DNA of 64,000 nt from positions 8,885,426-8,949,425 of the forward strand of contig CM055097.1 of NCBI GenBank assembly GCA_029204225.1. The letters run 5' to 3'. The translations under genes and the position numbers were made by a program. This DNA comes from Diphasiastrum complanatum (Eukaryota > Streptophyta > Lycopodiopsida > Lycopodiales > Lycopodiaceae). How positions within the stretch are numbered: position 1 is the first letter of the stretch; each line of letters starts with the position of its first letter. The notes below the pieces were generated by a model. That model worked only from the letters and a program-made list of their open reading frames with translations. It was not told the origin of the DNA and did no database searches. This document shows positions 47,801 to 55,512 of the stretch, one piece after another.

Positions 47801-50776
47801 TATATAATCTCGAGACAAGAAAGAAAATTCTGAGTAGAGATGTTGCCTTTGACGAAGACCATGCACCTTAGATGGAGGAGCATGAGAACAATGGTAAGAG
47901 TGAGTATCTTCCAATTACCAAATCCAGTAAGCAAATCTCAAAGGAGCCCAATTAGGAGACCTTTTAGCCTCAAGAGCAAGAAGAGGAGCACATTGATGAG
48001 ATGGAAGTGGAAAAGCACAAGAGGCTAAAGAGACACATTGGGATACATGGTCTGTTAGAAATAATAAATGATAATGTTAGTTTCCCATAGGTTACTTTGA
48101 CCCAAAAGGTCGAGACTTGTGTAACCATGGTTTAGGTTTATTATTTAGACCATGTTAAGCTAGTTTTAGCTAATTTGGACCCAATTTTGGTCTAGTAATA
48201 ACTCGTGGGTCCAAGTAAAGTCTAATTATGTTAAGGGGCCCTATCTTGACTTTTGGGGGTGCCCTATAATTAGTAGGTTCTAGAACTTAGGGTTTGGAAG
48301 AGTCTAGGCCCTTGGAAGGCCTATTTATATGTACTCATTATTCATTTGTAATTCATTCCCTTTCAAGCATTGCTACTACTTTCTCTCTCCTTGAGGGCAC
48401 CTAACCCTCTCCCTCTTCTTCTTCTTCTTCTTCTTCTATATGGAGATTAAATGTTAGAAGGATCTTGGCACTTCAATATTTCCTACATGGTCACCACTGC
48501 ATCACCTCCCCCTTCGAAGAATCTACCAAGGTGATATTGGCAAGCAATCAAAAATGAAGGGATGATGGAAGATGGTGAATGTAGTGGGGAAGGTGCGAGG
48601 AGATCTTACAAGAAATACATGCAACGCAAAAGTTGAGAGACCAACTTTGTGCTTATGACATCTATCACACGAGCCGTAGTCGTTCTATGAAGTTGAGAAG
48701 CTAAATGTATGGCAAAATCACATGCAAAGAGAGTACATGACACAAGATGTGGACTTACCTGATGGGAAGCAACCAATAGGTTGCAAATAATGGCTTTATA
48801 GGACCAAGTATCAAGCAAGTAGCAAGATAGAAAAGCATAGGGCAAGACTTGTTGCAAAAGGTTTTGCTCAACATGAAGGACTTGACTATGATATTAGACA
48901 TTCCAGCTGGGGATTCATAGACGTTCGCTCCTACTGCTAGGATGATATATTGGTAGTAACAGCCTATTTTCATTGGGACATTCAACAAATGGATGTTTAA
49001 AAGTGCCTTCCTTGATGGAGAATTGAAGGAAGAGGTTTAAATGGAGCAGCCACAAGGTTTTGAGGCTAAAGGCAAAGAGCATCTGGTATGTGAGCTTACG
49101 AAAGCTTTGTGCGGGTTAAAGCAAGTGCCCAGGAGATGGTACAATCATATTGATGATTCCTTCACAAAGCATAACTTCGAGAGAAGTCACATTGAGAAGT
49201 AAATGTGACTGTAACTATGTTTTGAGGGAGAAAGAGGCCATAGTCATTATTGTTCTCTATGTTGATGATCTAATCATCACAAGTAGCAATAAGTTACTTA
49301 TTGCTAAGGTCAAAGTCAGCAAATGAGCTTCTTCAAAGATTCAATATGCAAGATTGCAAGCCTATCGAAATAGTGATACAAGTAATAATCCATCCATGGT
49401 TGATGGGACACCATTTACAAAACGAGCAATTGCTGAAGCAAGCTTAATCCAAAGTGACAAAAATTAATCCTCATGAGCTTTCATTTCCTCTCTTGGTAGC
49501 ACTCCTGCCTCAACACTCTAGATTTTCAACATGCAAGCTTTGGCTTTGATATCAGTGAGAAGGCATGACAAGGAGTCACTAACCTAACATAGATGTGCTG
49601 CATATTCTAAAAATGTCTCGAGCGTATGGGATGATGCATCTATGCCTGATGCACATCATGCAGTTGGTAGCTCATATCCCCATAGTTCTGGAGTCAAAGC
49701 TTGTATATTCAACATGGCATTAGATCCTCTAAGATACACTGGCATTTGACCCTAACAAGATAAGAATCTTAAACTATTTTCCTCTAGCCACATTTGAGGC
49801 TGACAATTCTAGCTGCCTACACATCCGACTCATGACCTAGCATTCTAAACTTCCTATTGCTCCGCATGCCTCCTAATAGGGTTCCGCAGGCTTCAGCCAT
49901 CAAGTTCACTTAGAAGATTATGTGATAATGAAATTTCCTTTCTTTCGCAAACAGATTGTCTTTGAGACAGGAGCCATCCAAACAAAATTTTTGGCCCCAA
50001 AGGATGTGTGCACAACTCTCTGAACAATTGCAGGACTAGTTGAATCGTTAAATCAGCAAACAAAACTTTCCTTCAAGTGAATTGTAGAATAGATTAGTGG
50101 GTTGGCTTTTCAAAACTATTTATTTTTTTGAAAGAGGATAAAGATCTCTTATTCTAATATTTTATTTTATTTGGAATTCTTAACAAAATATTTACGTAGT
50201 GCTAAAGGTTTACATATACTCATAAAACAATGCTCCTATAACCATTTTTGAATGGAGCTATGGTGCTAGACATCAAAACATGTACCCAAGAGAAATCAGT
50301 TATAGACATTAATATCAGCAGTTTACCCACACTGACTGCAGGTGATCGATGATCGGTCTCACTGGCTGCTTTAAGTTTTGAAGCAGTTTCTTTAGCCAAT
50401 CGTCCAATGTGCTGTCGAGTTTTATGGCTGTTGAACAAACAACAACAAGAAACTGTTGATGGCTCAAGAAGTTAAAACTATTCAAACTTATGCAAGGGCT
50501 AGGCACTTGATGTACAGCCTTCATCAACCATGGCGACATCAAAGCCATGAAACCCACCTGGCATTTAACTAAATTCATTTGAACTCACATCTTATCACGT
50601 AGCTCTGGCGTATCTTTTGCAGTTCCCAATGAGTTGATTAGGCGCTTGAAGCTGGAAACTGATGTATTGATCTGGAAAATGCCAGCGGCCACTGCCTGGC
50701 TTGGATCCTGTTTGCTGTCTAGAAGCTCTCCTTTCCGAGGGATGAAACCGGCTGCTTCAATATCTTGAAAACTCAT
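30351..50776 (-). CDS. SYP22-like: SYP2-clade Qa-SNARE (prevacuolar/vacuolar syntaxin), seven coding exons
   Basis: Coding exons (high to low): 50776-50589, 50427-50331, 37453-37311, 32218-32144, 31628-31471, 31223-31123, 30416-30351. All junctions are GT/AG and in phase; the total is 828 bases, 275 residues plus stop (Arabidopsis SYP22 has 268). The order is an N-terminus MSFQDIEA with [18 protein letters not shown], an Habc bundle (~20-125), the SNARE motif (~181-243) with zero-layer Gln216 in VHDQG, and a C-terminal anchor (~257-275: [19 protein letters not shown]). SYP21/22/23 form SNARE complexes with VTI11, SYP51 and VAMP727 in fusion at the prevacuolar compartment and vacuole (family knowledge). 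No stop or frameshift is seen, so it is probably functional. Introns 2 and 3 (12,877 and 5,092 bp) are filled with retroelements. Confidence 0.95.
30532..30960. repeat. Palindromic GGTTC-rich element in syntaxin intron 6
   Basis: The ends carry repeated AACCGT/ACGGTT words in both orientations (GAACCGTTAACGGTTC at the left; CCGTGGTACGGTTCC and a perfect CACGGTTCC-CAGAACCGTGG hairpin at the right) around an AT-rich centre with TTAATTAATTAA runs at both sides. The structure is like a foldback MITE of about 430 bp inside a 706-bp intron. Confidence 0.6.
31123..31223 (-). CDS. SYP22-like: Syntaxin coding exon 6 (residues 221-254)
   Basis: Acceptor GGCATGGCAG, donor TCTCTG|GTAATT. Encodes the end of the SNARE motif ([11 protein letters not shown]) and the juxtamembrane stretch [12 protein letters not shown]. 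Confidence 0.93.
31471..31628 (-). CDS. SYP22-like: Syntaxin coding exon 5 (residues 168-221), SNARE motif
   Basis: Acceptor CACTGTCACAG (AG at 31630-31629), donor ATTG|GTGAGC. Contains [33 protein letters not shown] and zero-layer Gln216. Another possible acceptor lies 16 bases further in (TCTTTCAG|CTGG), giving a shorter linker if exon 4 also uses its inner donor. Confidence 0.9.
32144..32218 (-). CDS. SYP22-like: Syntaxin coding exon 4 (residues 143-168), 75 bp
   Basis: Found from the protein pattern. Acceptor TTCTTTGCAG, donor CAGAG|GTGTGT. Encodes [14 protein letters not shown] and HIALLVNQQ, corresponding to the SSYTAGEV...EQRAQLQ linker of SYP22. With exon 5 the alignment runs without a gap. 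An alternative donor at CTG|GTGAAC would drop five residues and lose that register. Confidence 0.85.
32816..32859. repeat. (GA)n microsatellite, ~44 bp
   Basis: Uninterrupted GA run in syntaxin intron 3. On the gene's own strand it reads as CT. Confidence 0.95.
32941..33165 (-). pseudogene. Gypsy RNase H fragment
   Basis: Minus-strand translation gives [19 protein letters not shown] and [17 protein letters not shown], the RNase H middle of a chromovirus-like gypsy element, close to the corresponding part at 39300-39400. It is ~75 residues, with its beginning cut by the LTR at 33170. Confidence 0.75.
33170..33578 (+). repeat. Copia LTR, probably a truncated solo LTR
   Basis: Starts near ATAGGTTACTATGACCC and ends GATTCCTACA (33578), matching the 2468-2963 and 48053-48487 LTR family in plus orientation. 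The expected TGTT start is missing, so its left end is broken. It lies between two gypsy fragments in syntaxin intron 3. Confidence 0.7.
33590..35860 (-). mobile_element. Decayed gypsy fragment in syntaxin intron 3
   Basis: Same family as 7638-13087. From right to left it has the RT end (~35760-35850), RNase H (35510-35758; [22 protein letters not shown]), a spacer/zinc-binding part (35132-35452), integrase (34564-35004; [18 protein letters not shown]) and the C-terminal tail (33621-33968; [23 protein letters not shown]). About 500 bp of unrelated sequence (33975-34560) interrupts integrase. No LTRs recognised. Confidence 0.8.
35861..37310. other. Intron 3 remainder of the syntaxin gene with a GC-rich palindrome
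   Basis: No coding sequence. At ~36284-36330 GGGGCCCTTCGGCCCC and GGGGCCTTGGCCCC form short hairpins, and CAAACGCGTTTG is palindromic near 36388. A direct duplication (CTTTTCATGCCTCCTGCTTTACCAGCTTCTTC) occurs at 36045-36105. Confidence 0.5.
37311..37453 (-). CDS. SYP22-like: Syntaxin coding exon 3 (residues 96-143)
   Basis: Acceptor GTGCCTGCAG; encodes [19 protein letters not shown] and the conserved [11 protein letters not shown]. Donor TCAAG|GTATGC (37310-37309). It is separated from exon 2 by 12.9 kb of retroelements. Confidence 0.93.
37454..38114. other. Intron 2 sequence between exon 3 and the chromovirus
   Basis: AT-rich; no repeats or coding features beyond the target duplication GTGCA at 38110-38114. 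Confidence 0.5.
38115..38563 (-). repeat. 3' LTR (449 bp) of the intronic chromovirus
   Basis: TGTTACAAAC to CCTAACA; differs from 43052-43494 by few substitutions and small indels, so this insertion is among the youngest in the window. Confidence 0.9.
38591..38824 (-). pseudogene. Chromodomain at the end of the gypsy polyprotein
   Basis: The frame holds [20 protein letters not shown] and [20 protein letters not shown], the aromatic/acidic pattern of a chromodomain (...YLVRWKG...TWE...). Chromodomains on integrase direct chromoviruses to heterochromatin (family knowledge). It sits right after the polyprotein and before the polypurine tract. Confidence 0.85.
38825..39149 (-). pseudogene. Integrase zinc-binding domain (core deleted)
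   Basis: It contains [20 protein letters not shown], then [23 protein letters not shown] and CAQCQVN (HHCC block). Near 38820 the sequence jumps to the chromodomain region, so the DDE core is missing. Confidence 0.85.
39146..40439 (-). pseudogene. Gypsy reverse transcriptase and RNase H
   Basis: Two overlapping frames: 40128-40439 ([21 protein letters not shown], the RT start) and 39146-40147 (333 residues). The latter has the palm block [16 protein letters not shown], the catalytic [15 protein letters not shown] (near 39990) and [12 protein letters not shown]. RNase H begins at [17 protein letters not shown] and continues with [19 protein letters not shown] and VTDHQALKY. The two frames are offset by an indel near 40140. 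It is otherwise well kept, with both catalytic Asp residues. Confidence 0.9.
40561..40965 (-). pseudogene. Gypsy protease remnant
   Basis: A 134-residue frame with [10 protein letters not shown] (related to the LGMDWL-type late protease motif) and upstream [16 protein letters not shown]. No catalytic DTGA loop visible in the same frame; plus-strand 41035-41060 may encode its remains. Confidence 0.55.
41195..42060 (-). pseudogene. Gypsy gag with CCHC knuckle
   Basis: Frames 41739-41999 ([31 protein letters not shown]) and 41387-41692 ([36 protein letters not shown]) are the gag core. [19 protein letters not shown] (near 41210-41265) is a standard CCHC knuckle. Frame breaks between the three pieces. 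Confidence 0.85.
42061..43051 (-). mobile_element. Untranslated leader of the intronic chromovirus
   Basis: The sequence between the primer site and gag lacks conserved frames. The sequence ATGCATGAGTTTTTTTTTTTGG occurs on minus near 42300, and a shorter variant recurs near 54165, a chance or repeat-derived match. Confidence 0.5.
43052..43494 (-). repeat. 5' LTR (443 bp) of the intronic chromovirus
   Basis: Pairs with 38115-38563. Its first bases read TTTTACAAAC instead of TGTTACAAAC, a mutation at the conserved TG end. Confidence 0.9.
43500..44890. other. Intron 2 sequence with an ~65-bp hairpin
   Basis: At 43803-43865 GAATCGC...GCGATTC words form a stem (AACGAATCGCAGTGAATCGC against GCGATTCGCGAAACGCGATT). 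Otherwise no coding; the upstream part of the copia leader probably starts near 44740. Confidence 0.5.
45939..47690 (+). mobile_element. Gypsy RT-to-integrase segment inside the copia element
   Basis: Starts abruptly in the RT palm ([19 protein letters not shown]). One Asp codon of YLDD is missing. It continues with [20 protein letters not shown], RNase H with stops, an integrase zinc-binding part ([19 protein letters not shown]) and core ([44 protein letters not shown]), ending near IEFAHLKG. It is the same lineage as the 38115-43494 chromovirus and even supplies the integrase core missing there. No LTRs or target duplication. Confidence 0.85.
48053..48487 (+). mobile_element. Solo copia LTR with TGGTC target duplication
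   Basis: 435 bp from TGTTAGAAATAATAAA to ATTTCCTACA, flanked by TGGTC on both sides (48048-48052, 48488-48492). Internally it shares CCCATAGGTTACTTTGACCC with the other copia LTRs and ends with a CTT-repeat. It is the product of LTR-LTR recombination after insertion into the older copia element. Confidence 0.92.
49441..50330. other. Intron 2 sequence next to exon 2
   Basis: Remains of copia 3' sequence may reach ~49700; otherwise AT-rich without features. Confidence 0.4.
50331..50427 (-). CDS. SYP22-like: Syntaxin coding exon 2 (residues 63-95)
   Basis: Acceptor TTGTTCAACAG precedes 50427. Encodes [17 protein letters not shown] and SETDHRS. The donor chosen is AGT|GTGGGT (50330-50329), because only that phase joins exon 3 without a stop; GG|GTAAAC five bases later would bring in a stop. 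Confidence 0.9.
50589..50776 (-). CDS. SYP22-like: Syntaxin coding exon 1 (residues 1-62 plus two bases)
   Basis: ATG at 50776. Ends at AAGAT|GTGAGT (donor 50588-50587). Encodes the N-terminal peptide and the start of helix Ha, ending TPELRDK. The next exon supplies the third base of Ile63. Intron 1 is 161 bp. Confidence 0.95.
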
Positions 50777-50782
50777 CTCTGC

Positions 50783-51422
50783 CTGAATTTACACCCTATG
50801 CAACACTGTATTCCTCCAAGAATACGTCGTTATGGAAAACTGGCCTAATTTAAGCCTTCTTGAAATACAAGGAGCGTGACGAGCAAAATGGCAAGATTCA
50901 AACTTTATCAAATAAGCGATCTACAACCCCAGACGCTTTCCAGGTTCGAAAATTTAACCCCAGCTTTTAATAAAACCTGGAAGAGAGGCTCAAACAGGAG
51001 AATTGAACGATCCTCCTAGGGTATTCAAATTTCTAATGAGCTGCAGCAGGGGACCAGCTTGAAAGCGAGAGTGGCACATCTGTCAAACTTGAAGCAGAGC
51101 CCCTGTTTTGAATTATAAGCTGATAGGAGATCTATGATTTTGTTCCCCGCTGCAATTGTGGACGTGATGATAATCTTTTGCCAAAAGTCGTCCAAAATGC
51201 AGCGGTGAAGAATAAAGCAGAGACGTCAATGTGATCAGGGTCACGGCAGGATTAAGCCGCAACGGCCAGATAACAACTCAAAAAGCCTGTGTGTACGCGT
51301 ACTTTGGAAAAGTTAAATCAACTCAAAGAGAAGTGGAAACCAGAAAATTGAACCGATTAAAACACAAAACTGGATAAAGCGAAACAAAATCTAGCAATGA
51401 CCACTGCCACCATCTGCCTTAC
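50783..51422 (-). other. Probable 5'UTR intron of the syntaxin gene
   Basis: Upstream of the ATG, the minus strand has a strong donor (ATCAAAAG|GTAAGG at 51423/51422) and an acceptor six bases before the ATG (TAAATTCAG|GCAGAG at 50783/50782). A 640-bp leader intron fits. This is inferred from the signals only. Confidence 0.5.
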
Positions 51423-51720
51423 CTTTTGATAATCCAAGCAAAAAACAAGAGATCGGCAGACAAAAACTGGAGAGCATGTAGATCTAGAGGCTAATGATCC
51501 ATCGACGGAGATGGAGGCACAGATGGATCGTGTCGTCTCTCGTTCCAGCGACGCGAGCGAGCGATGGATGGCAGGAACGTGAAGCGAAGGAAAAGGGCGG
51601 GCAAGGCAAAGGCAAGCGCAAGCGATGATCTCTGATTTATCGTCCTCGTCTTACTTATTAATTTTAATATTAAATTTTGGTCGTTTAATAGAGCAGGTTT
51701 GACACGTGTTGAGATCTGAA
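51423..51720 (-). promoter_or_regulatory. Syntaxin promoter and 5' leader
   Basis: A CG-rich stretch (51490-51640, with GCGAGCGAGCG-like words) is the likely first, untranslated exon. It contains a three-codon upstream frame (ATG-GAT-CAT-TAG, minus strand, near 51505-51494). AT-rich TAATATTAAAATTAATAAG lies just upstream (~51655-51675) and a CACGTG box at 51704-51709. The start of transcription is probably near 51.6 kb. Confidence 0.45.
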
Positions 51721-52100
51721 TAGCACGCTACTTTGAATCTACGGTAGGCGTATACTCACATTCCTACGCGGTGTCAAATGGTACGCTATGCTTTTGAACC
51801 CGCCACCATTGGATTTTGGCATACAAAGAGAGATTTGGCCACGTCTTTGTGATCAGCCATTGCCATCTTCCACGTAGCATCAATGACTCCTGGCTTGTAT
51901 TCTAGTTGCGGGGGTGTAAAATAATAAGCGTGCCTCCAAGTCATATGTAAATGGTCGGTCGAAGTCATATGTCCATGGTCGGTCGTAGTGCTCAGGAAAC
52001 CTTTTTTGAGTTATTTTTAAAAAACTTGCATTTTATAAAAGTTTTTAATTTTTTGAAAACTTTTCTCGTTCCCAACCTCAACAATCAATAGTCCCTACAA
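51721..52100. other. Intergenic, no gene seen
   Basis: A short direct duplication containing GTCATATGT and GGTCGGTCG occurs at ~51940-51990. Confidence 0.4.
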
Positions 52101-52812
52101 ATCAGGATCCCCTCAACAAACGTCTCAGATCTTTTCGTTCCAATGTTGTGATTTGGCAACGGATTTCGAGGGGTGCACGCATTAATGTCGCAGAAGTTTT
52201 AAGTGGCATTATCTCAAACTACCTAAAAAAAAATGATTTACCTTCCTGGAATCGACCCCGTCACTTTTTCTTATTCTTGTTTTTGTCGTCCAAAAAAGAA
52301 AGACAAAAAGGAAAACCTCAGCTCTCTCGTCAAGTATAATTTGTTGCAATCAGAATCGTCTGTTGCTGTAAAAAACAAGTCGACACCCCAGCCCAAGACG
52401 TCTGATGAAGCAGTCAAGAAATGTGTCGAAAGCAAAATCCAAGATGGCGATATCAGTGGAGTTATTCGTTTATTATCGTTGGAGGAAGCGATTGCCCCAG
52501 CAAGCGTGGAAGTGCTAGATATGCTCAAAAGCAAGCACCCACAAGCTCCAGAAGATGCAGATTTTCTCGAAGAGCTGAACTTATTAGTTACAGTTGAGGA
52601 AAACCACAAAGCTGTTCTTTCCTTTCCGAATGGCTCTGCTGGAGGGATTGATGGTTTGACACCACAACATCCAAGGACCTCCTTGTTGGTTTGAAGCATG
52701 AGAGCGCATCTCGTCTATGTGAAAATCTGAGCAAATTGCTGGAGTATATTTTGATGGAAAAGGTACCAGACACCATTTGCCCTTTTTTGCTTAGTAAGAG
52801 AATGTTAGAGAG
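52100..52812 (+). pseudogene. Remnant of an RT-associated protein (RGAR / SFPNGSAGG / PQH-KDL type)
   Basis: Two offset frames join into one protein-like path. The first (52148-52257) has RISRGARINVAEVLSGII. The second (52258-52670) has a basic segment PKKKDKKENLSSLVKYNLL, then SGVIRLLSLEEAIAPASVEV, KHPQAPED and SFPNGSAGGIDGLTPQH. A third, after a one-base shift near 52668, has KDLLVGLKHESASRLCENL and VPDTICPFLL, ending ~52812. This order is typical of the region just before the RT palm in a family of non-LTR-like reverse-transcriptase proteins seen in many eukaryotes. The palm itself is absent. Class assignment is uncertain. Confidence 0.6.
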
Positions 52813-53505
52813 AGAATGATAAAATGACCGCAATTTTTTCTCATTTTCTTAGTTTCCAATGCTGCCCGTTGTCTAAATCGTGTGGGTGGATCATTTTTTG
52901 AAGTATATTAACAATGCGCATGAAACAAAGCACGGTGCCAAGAAACAAAGCACGCGCCACAAAGCGGGAGAAAATTTCCTCCAAAATTTTATGTGTAAAG
53001 GAATACACAACTCCTAAAGTCCATGATCAATATTTGTAGATCAAAGTTTTACATAAATAGAGCCCTTAGTTTTTTAGATTTCTCCAATCCTCTTGTCACG
53101 CTAATTTGCATGTCAGCTTGTCGAATACTTGTGAGTCTTCTTGAGATTGACTTTGAGGAGTTTTGTATGAGTTTTAGCAATGTGGGCTCCTTTTGCAGCT
53201 TTTTATTGATGCTATATGTCTTGTTATTGCAGGTGTTGATTGCTTTTCGCAGAGTTCAAGTTTATTGTTATTCTACTCTCCCTTAGATTAATAGATAATA
53301 TTGTTGTAGATAATGTAATGATGTTTCCAGCTTCTTGGTTGAGTAAGATGTTCCCTTTATTATAAATTTATAAAAAATTTATCTTTTTACTTTGTTGGAT
53401 TGTGATATGGGATTCAAGCAATCGAGAGTACTCTAAATTTACAAACAAAAACAAGCTCACATATTTTATTTTTTCTTGGTACTAACATGTATAGCCAATT
53501 CGTGA
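52813..53505. other. AT-rich intergenic sequence
   Basis: One short plus frame (53023-53286) has no motif and looks like noise. Confidence 0.4.
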
Positions 53506-53705
53506 GGTGAGATATTCCTATCACATGAGGATCTACATTTTTGGTAAGAGTACTTGTCTGTTCTCGCGTGGTTCCAATATGTACAAACAATTGCTAAAGT
53601 GAGATATCGCTATCACGCAAGGATCTGCATTTTTGACAAGAGAACTTGTCTATCCTCGTGTGGTTCCAATATGTATGGATAATTGTTGAGGTGAGATATC
53701 GCTAT
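53506..53705. repeat. ~95-bp minisatellite, left part
   Basis: Units contain GAGATATCGCTATCACGC-AGGATCTGCATTTTTG and AGA.ACTTGTCTATTCTCG. About two units lie here and further copies lie at 57640-57740 and 58120-58180. The gypsy element 53706-57640 is inserted within the array. Confidence 0.75.
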
Positions 53706-54467
53706 TGTTACGGCCCTAATGGGAGTTTGTACCATTGGGGGGTCGTCTTAGATGTAGGTGCCAGGCCTAATCTGGATAATAGTTGAGTAGGACCATGGGC
53801 TATGCCTACATGCGGTATAGGCATGTGTGTTGCATCCTAGTATGGGATAGGATGTACATGCACTGTGTCTATGCATGGGTCTTTGCTATTATTGGAAATG
53901 CATGGAAGTTAGGCATGGGTTGATAACACGCTTACATGTGGATTCGGTGCATGGGCAGACGGGGTGGGTGCTCCTCTGTATATATACCCTCACCCGTGTC
54001 CATAGGGATCATTGAGAGTCTGCGGCCGTTATGTTGTCGAATTGGTAAGCGCTTACTATCATTGTGATTTGTCCGAAAGGCTGGCCTCGGGCGAGGAGGA
54101 GGGGTGGGTTAGATTATTCCAATGTGAAATGAGAGGAGGGGGGGGGGGGGGGGAGGGGAGGCTTAAATGCATGAATTCTTTTTTTTAGGAGTTTCTAAAA
54201 AAAAAAATACGAATGAGTTCGGGAGAGACCCTTGTGTGCCACGACAACAAGAATTGATTTTTTGTTGTATTCTGAGTGCATGGATAAGTTCAATATGGTT
54301 TGCATGTCCCACCAAATATGGGTATTTTTTTATTAGCATTACCGGCACATTCAGTGTAGTGGGGTCAAGCTACGAGTTTTTGGGTTCATAATGAAAGTTG
54401 TTTTGTTTTGTGTAGTTCCAGACAGTTTTCACACTTCTCATGGAAATTTTCTATTGTGTTGGCAGTT

Positions 54468-55493
54468 ATGGCCGACATGGAACATGAATTGTTTGGTGAG
54501 GGACTTCCATCACTAGTACAAAGTGCGGGAAGCCCGAACAACGATCCACAATCTATTCTGGATGTGATAAGCAAAGCCATGCTAAAAATCCACCAAAGTA
54601 ACAAGCAGCGGAATGAGCAAATTAAATTTCTATTATCTATGCATGATGCGGCATCCTCGTCACAGTTAGAATTCCAGCAGACAAGAAGTTCAAGCAGCCG
54701 GCAGCAGTGGAATCATGGATTAACAGGTGGAACAATTACTTTGATCTCCATGGAGTGCCTGAGGAGAAGAGAATTTCTTCAGTACTGATTTTTTTGGAAG
54801 GTAAAGCCATGTCGTGGTGGCGAGACCTGGATCCTAAGCCAGTCACTTGGGGTGCTTTTCAGGAGGTGTTCTTGAAAGCGTTTATGATTGTGGATGAGAG
54901 GGACTCGTATCGGCATTTCGTTGAGCTCAAGATGGGGTCGCGTGACTTGGACACATACGTCCAAGAGTTCATGGACCTCCTAATTAAAGTGCTGCATTTT
55001 TCCAAAAAAGTACACAGAGTGGCAATTTGTGAATGGGTTGCCAACGGACTTTCAAAATGAATGCAAGCGCAATTCTTTGAACTCGTTGGAGGATGTCATT
55101 CGGATCGCACAAGTGTACGATCAGACGGTGGTAGCTTCTAGGAAACGGGGGCAGGAAAAATGCTCAACAAATTTCCGACCACAAAAGAAGACAAAAAAGT
55201 TTTTTGATGAACTGGAAGGAATGGCTTATCAGAAACCCAAATCATGGAAGAAATTGAAGAAAAAACCTAAGTCATCAGTCAGAGATGTCTTTAAACAAGG
55301 GCCATGTTTTAACTGTGGCAAGGCGGGCCATATGGCTAAAGAGTGTCCGTTGAAAAACAAGTCCTCATCCAATTTTACAACAGTTGATTTCCCAACATGT
55401 AAGATGGAAATTGATGTTATAAATAGTACTTGTGAATGTCACTTCAGTACTTTGTCTTTTGGTCCTCACAATTTGTTTTGTGTAAGGGGCTAG
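54468..55493 (+). pseudogene. Gypsy gag with zinc knuckle
   Basis: Begins with ATG at 54468 (MADMEHELFGEG). After a frame change near 54706 it continues as WINRWNNYFDLHGVPEEKR and LEGKAMSWWRDLDP, then LDTYVQEFMDLLIKV, and after another shift as the C-terminal part with CFNCGKAGHMAKEC (near 55308-55350). The order is that of plant gypsy gag. Three frames are needed, so it is not translatable as one protein. Confidence 0.85.
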
Positions 55494-55512
55494 TTGTTAG
55501 GGAATGATGTGA

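Larger units (their letters stand above)
44892..49440 (+). mobile_element. Decayed copia element split by a gypsy segment and a solo LTR
   Basis: Plus strand, so antisense to the syntaxin. Gag starts at 44892 ([22 protein letters not shown]), then a knuckle ([14 protein letters not shown], 45400-45445) and a protease/GAG-pre-integrase remnant (45738-45935; [16 protein letters not shown]). At ~45939 it switches to gypsy sequence up to ~47690. Copia resumes with an integrase C-terminus (47740-48050). A solo LTR (48053-48487) follows, then RT (48500-49440) with [30 protein letters not shown] and YVDD near 49258. Many stops; no functional product. Confidence 0.85.

Noticed and set aside
53023-53286. 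Hydrophobic plus-strand frame of 87 residues
   Set aside because: T-rich DNA gives Leu/Phe/Ser-rich frames by chance; no motif or context.
54126-54160. G-run as a possible regulatory G-quadruplex
   Set aside because: A single run near a gypsy leader; more likely a slippage tract, and no four-run pattern is present.
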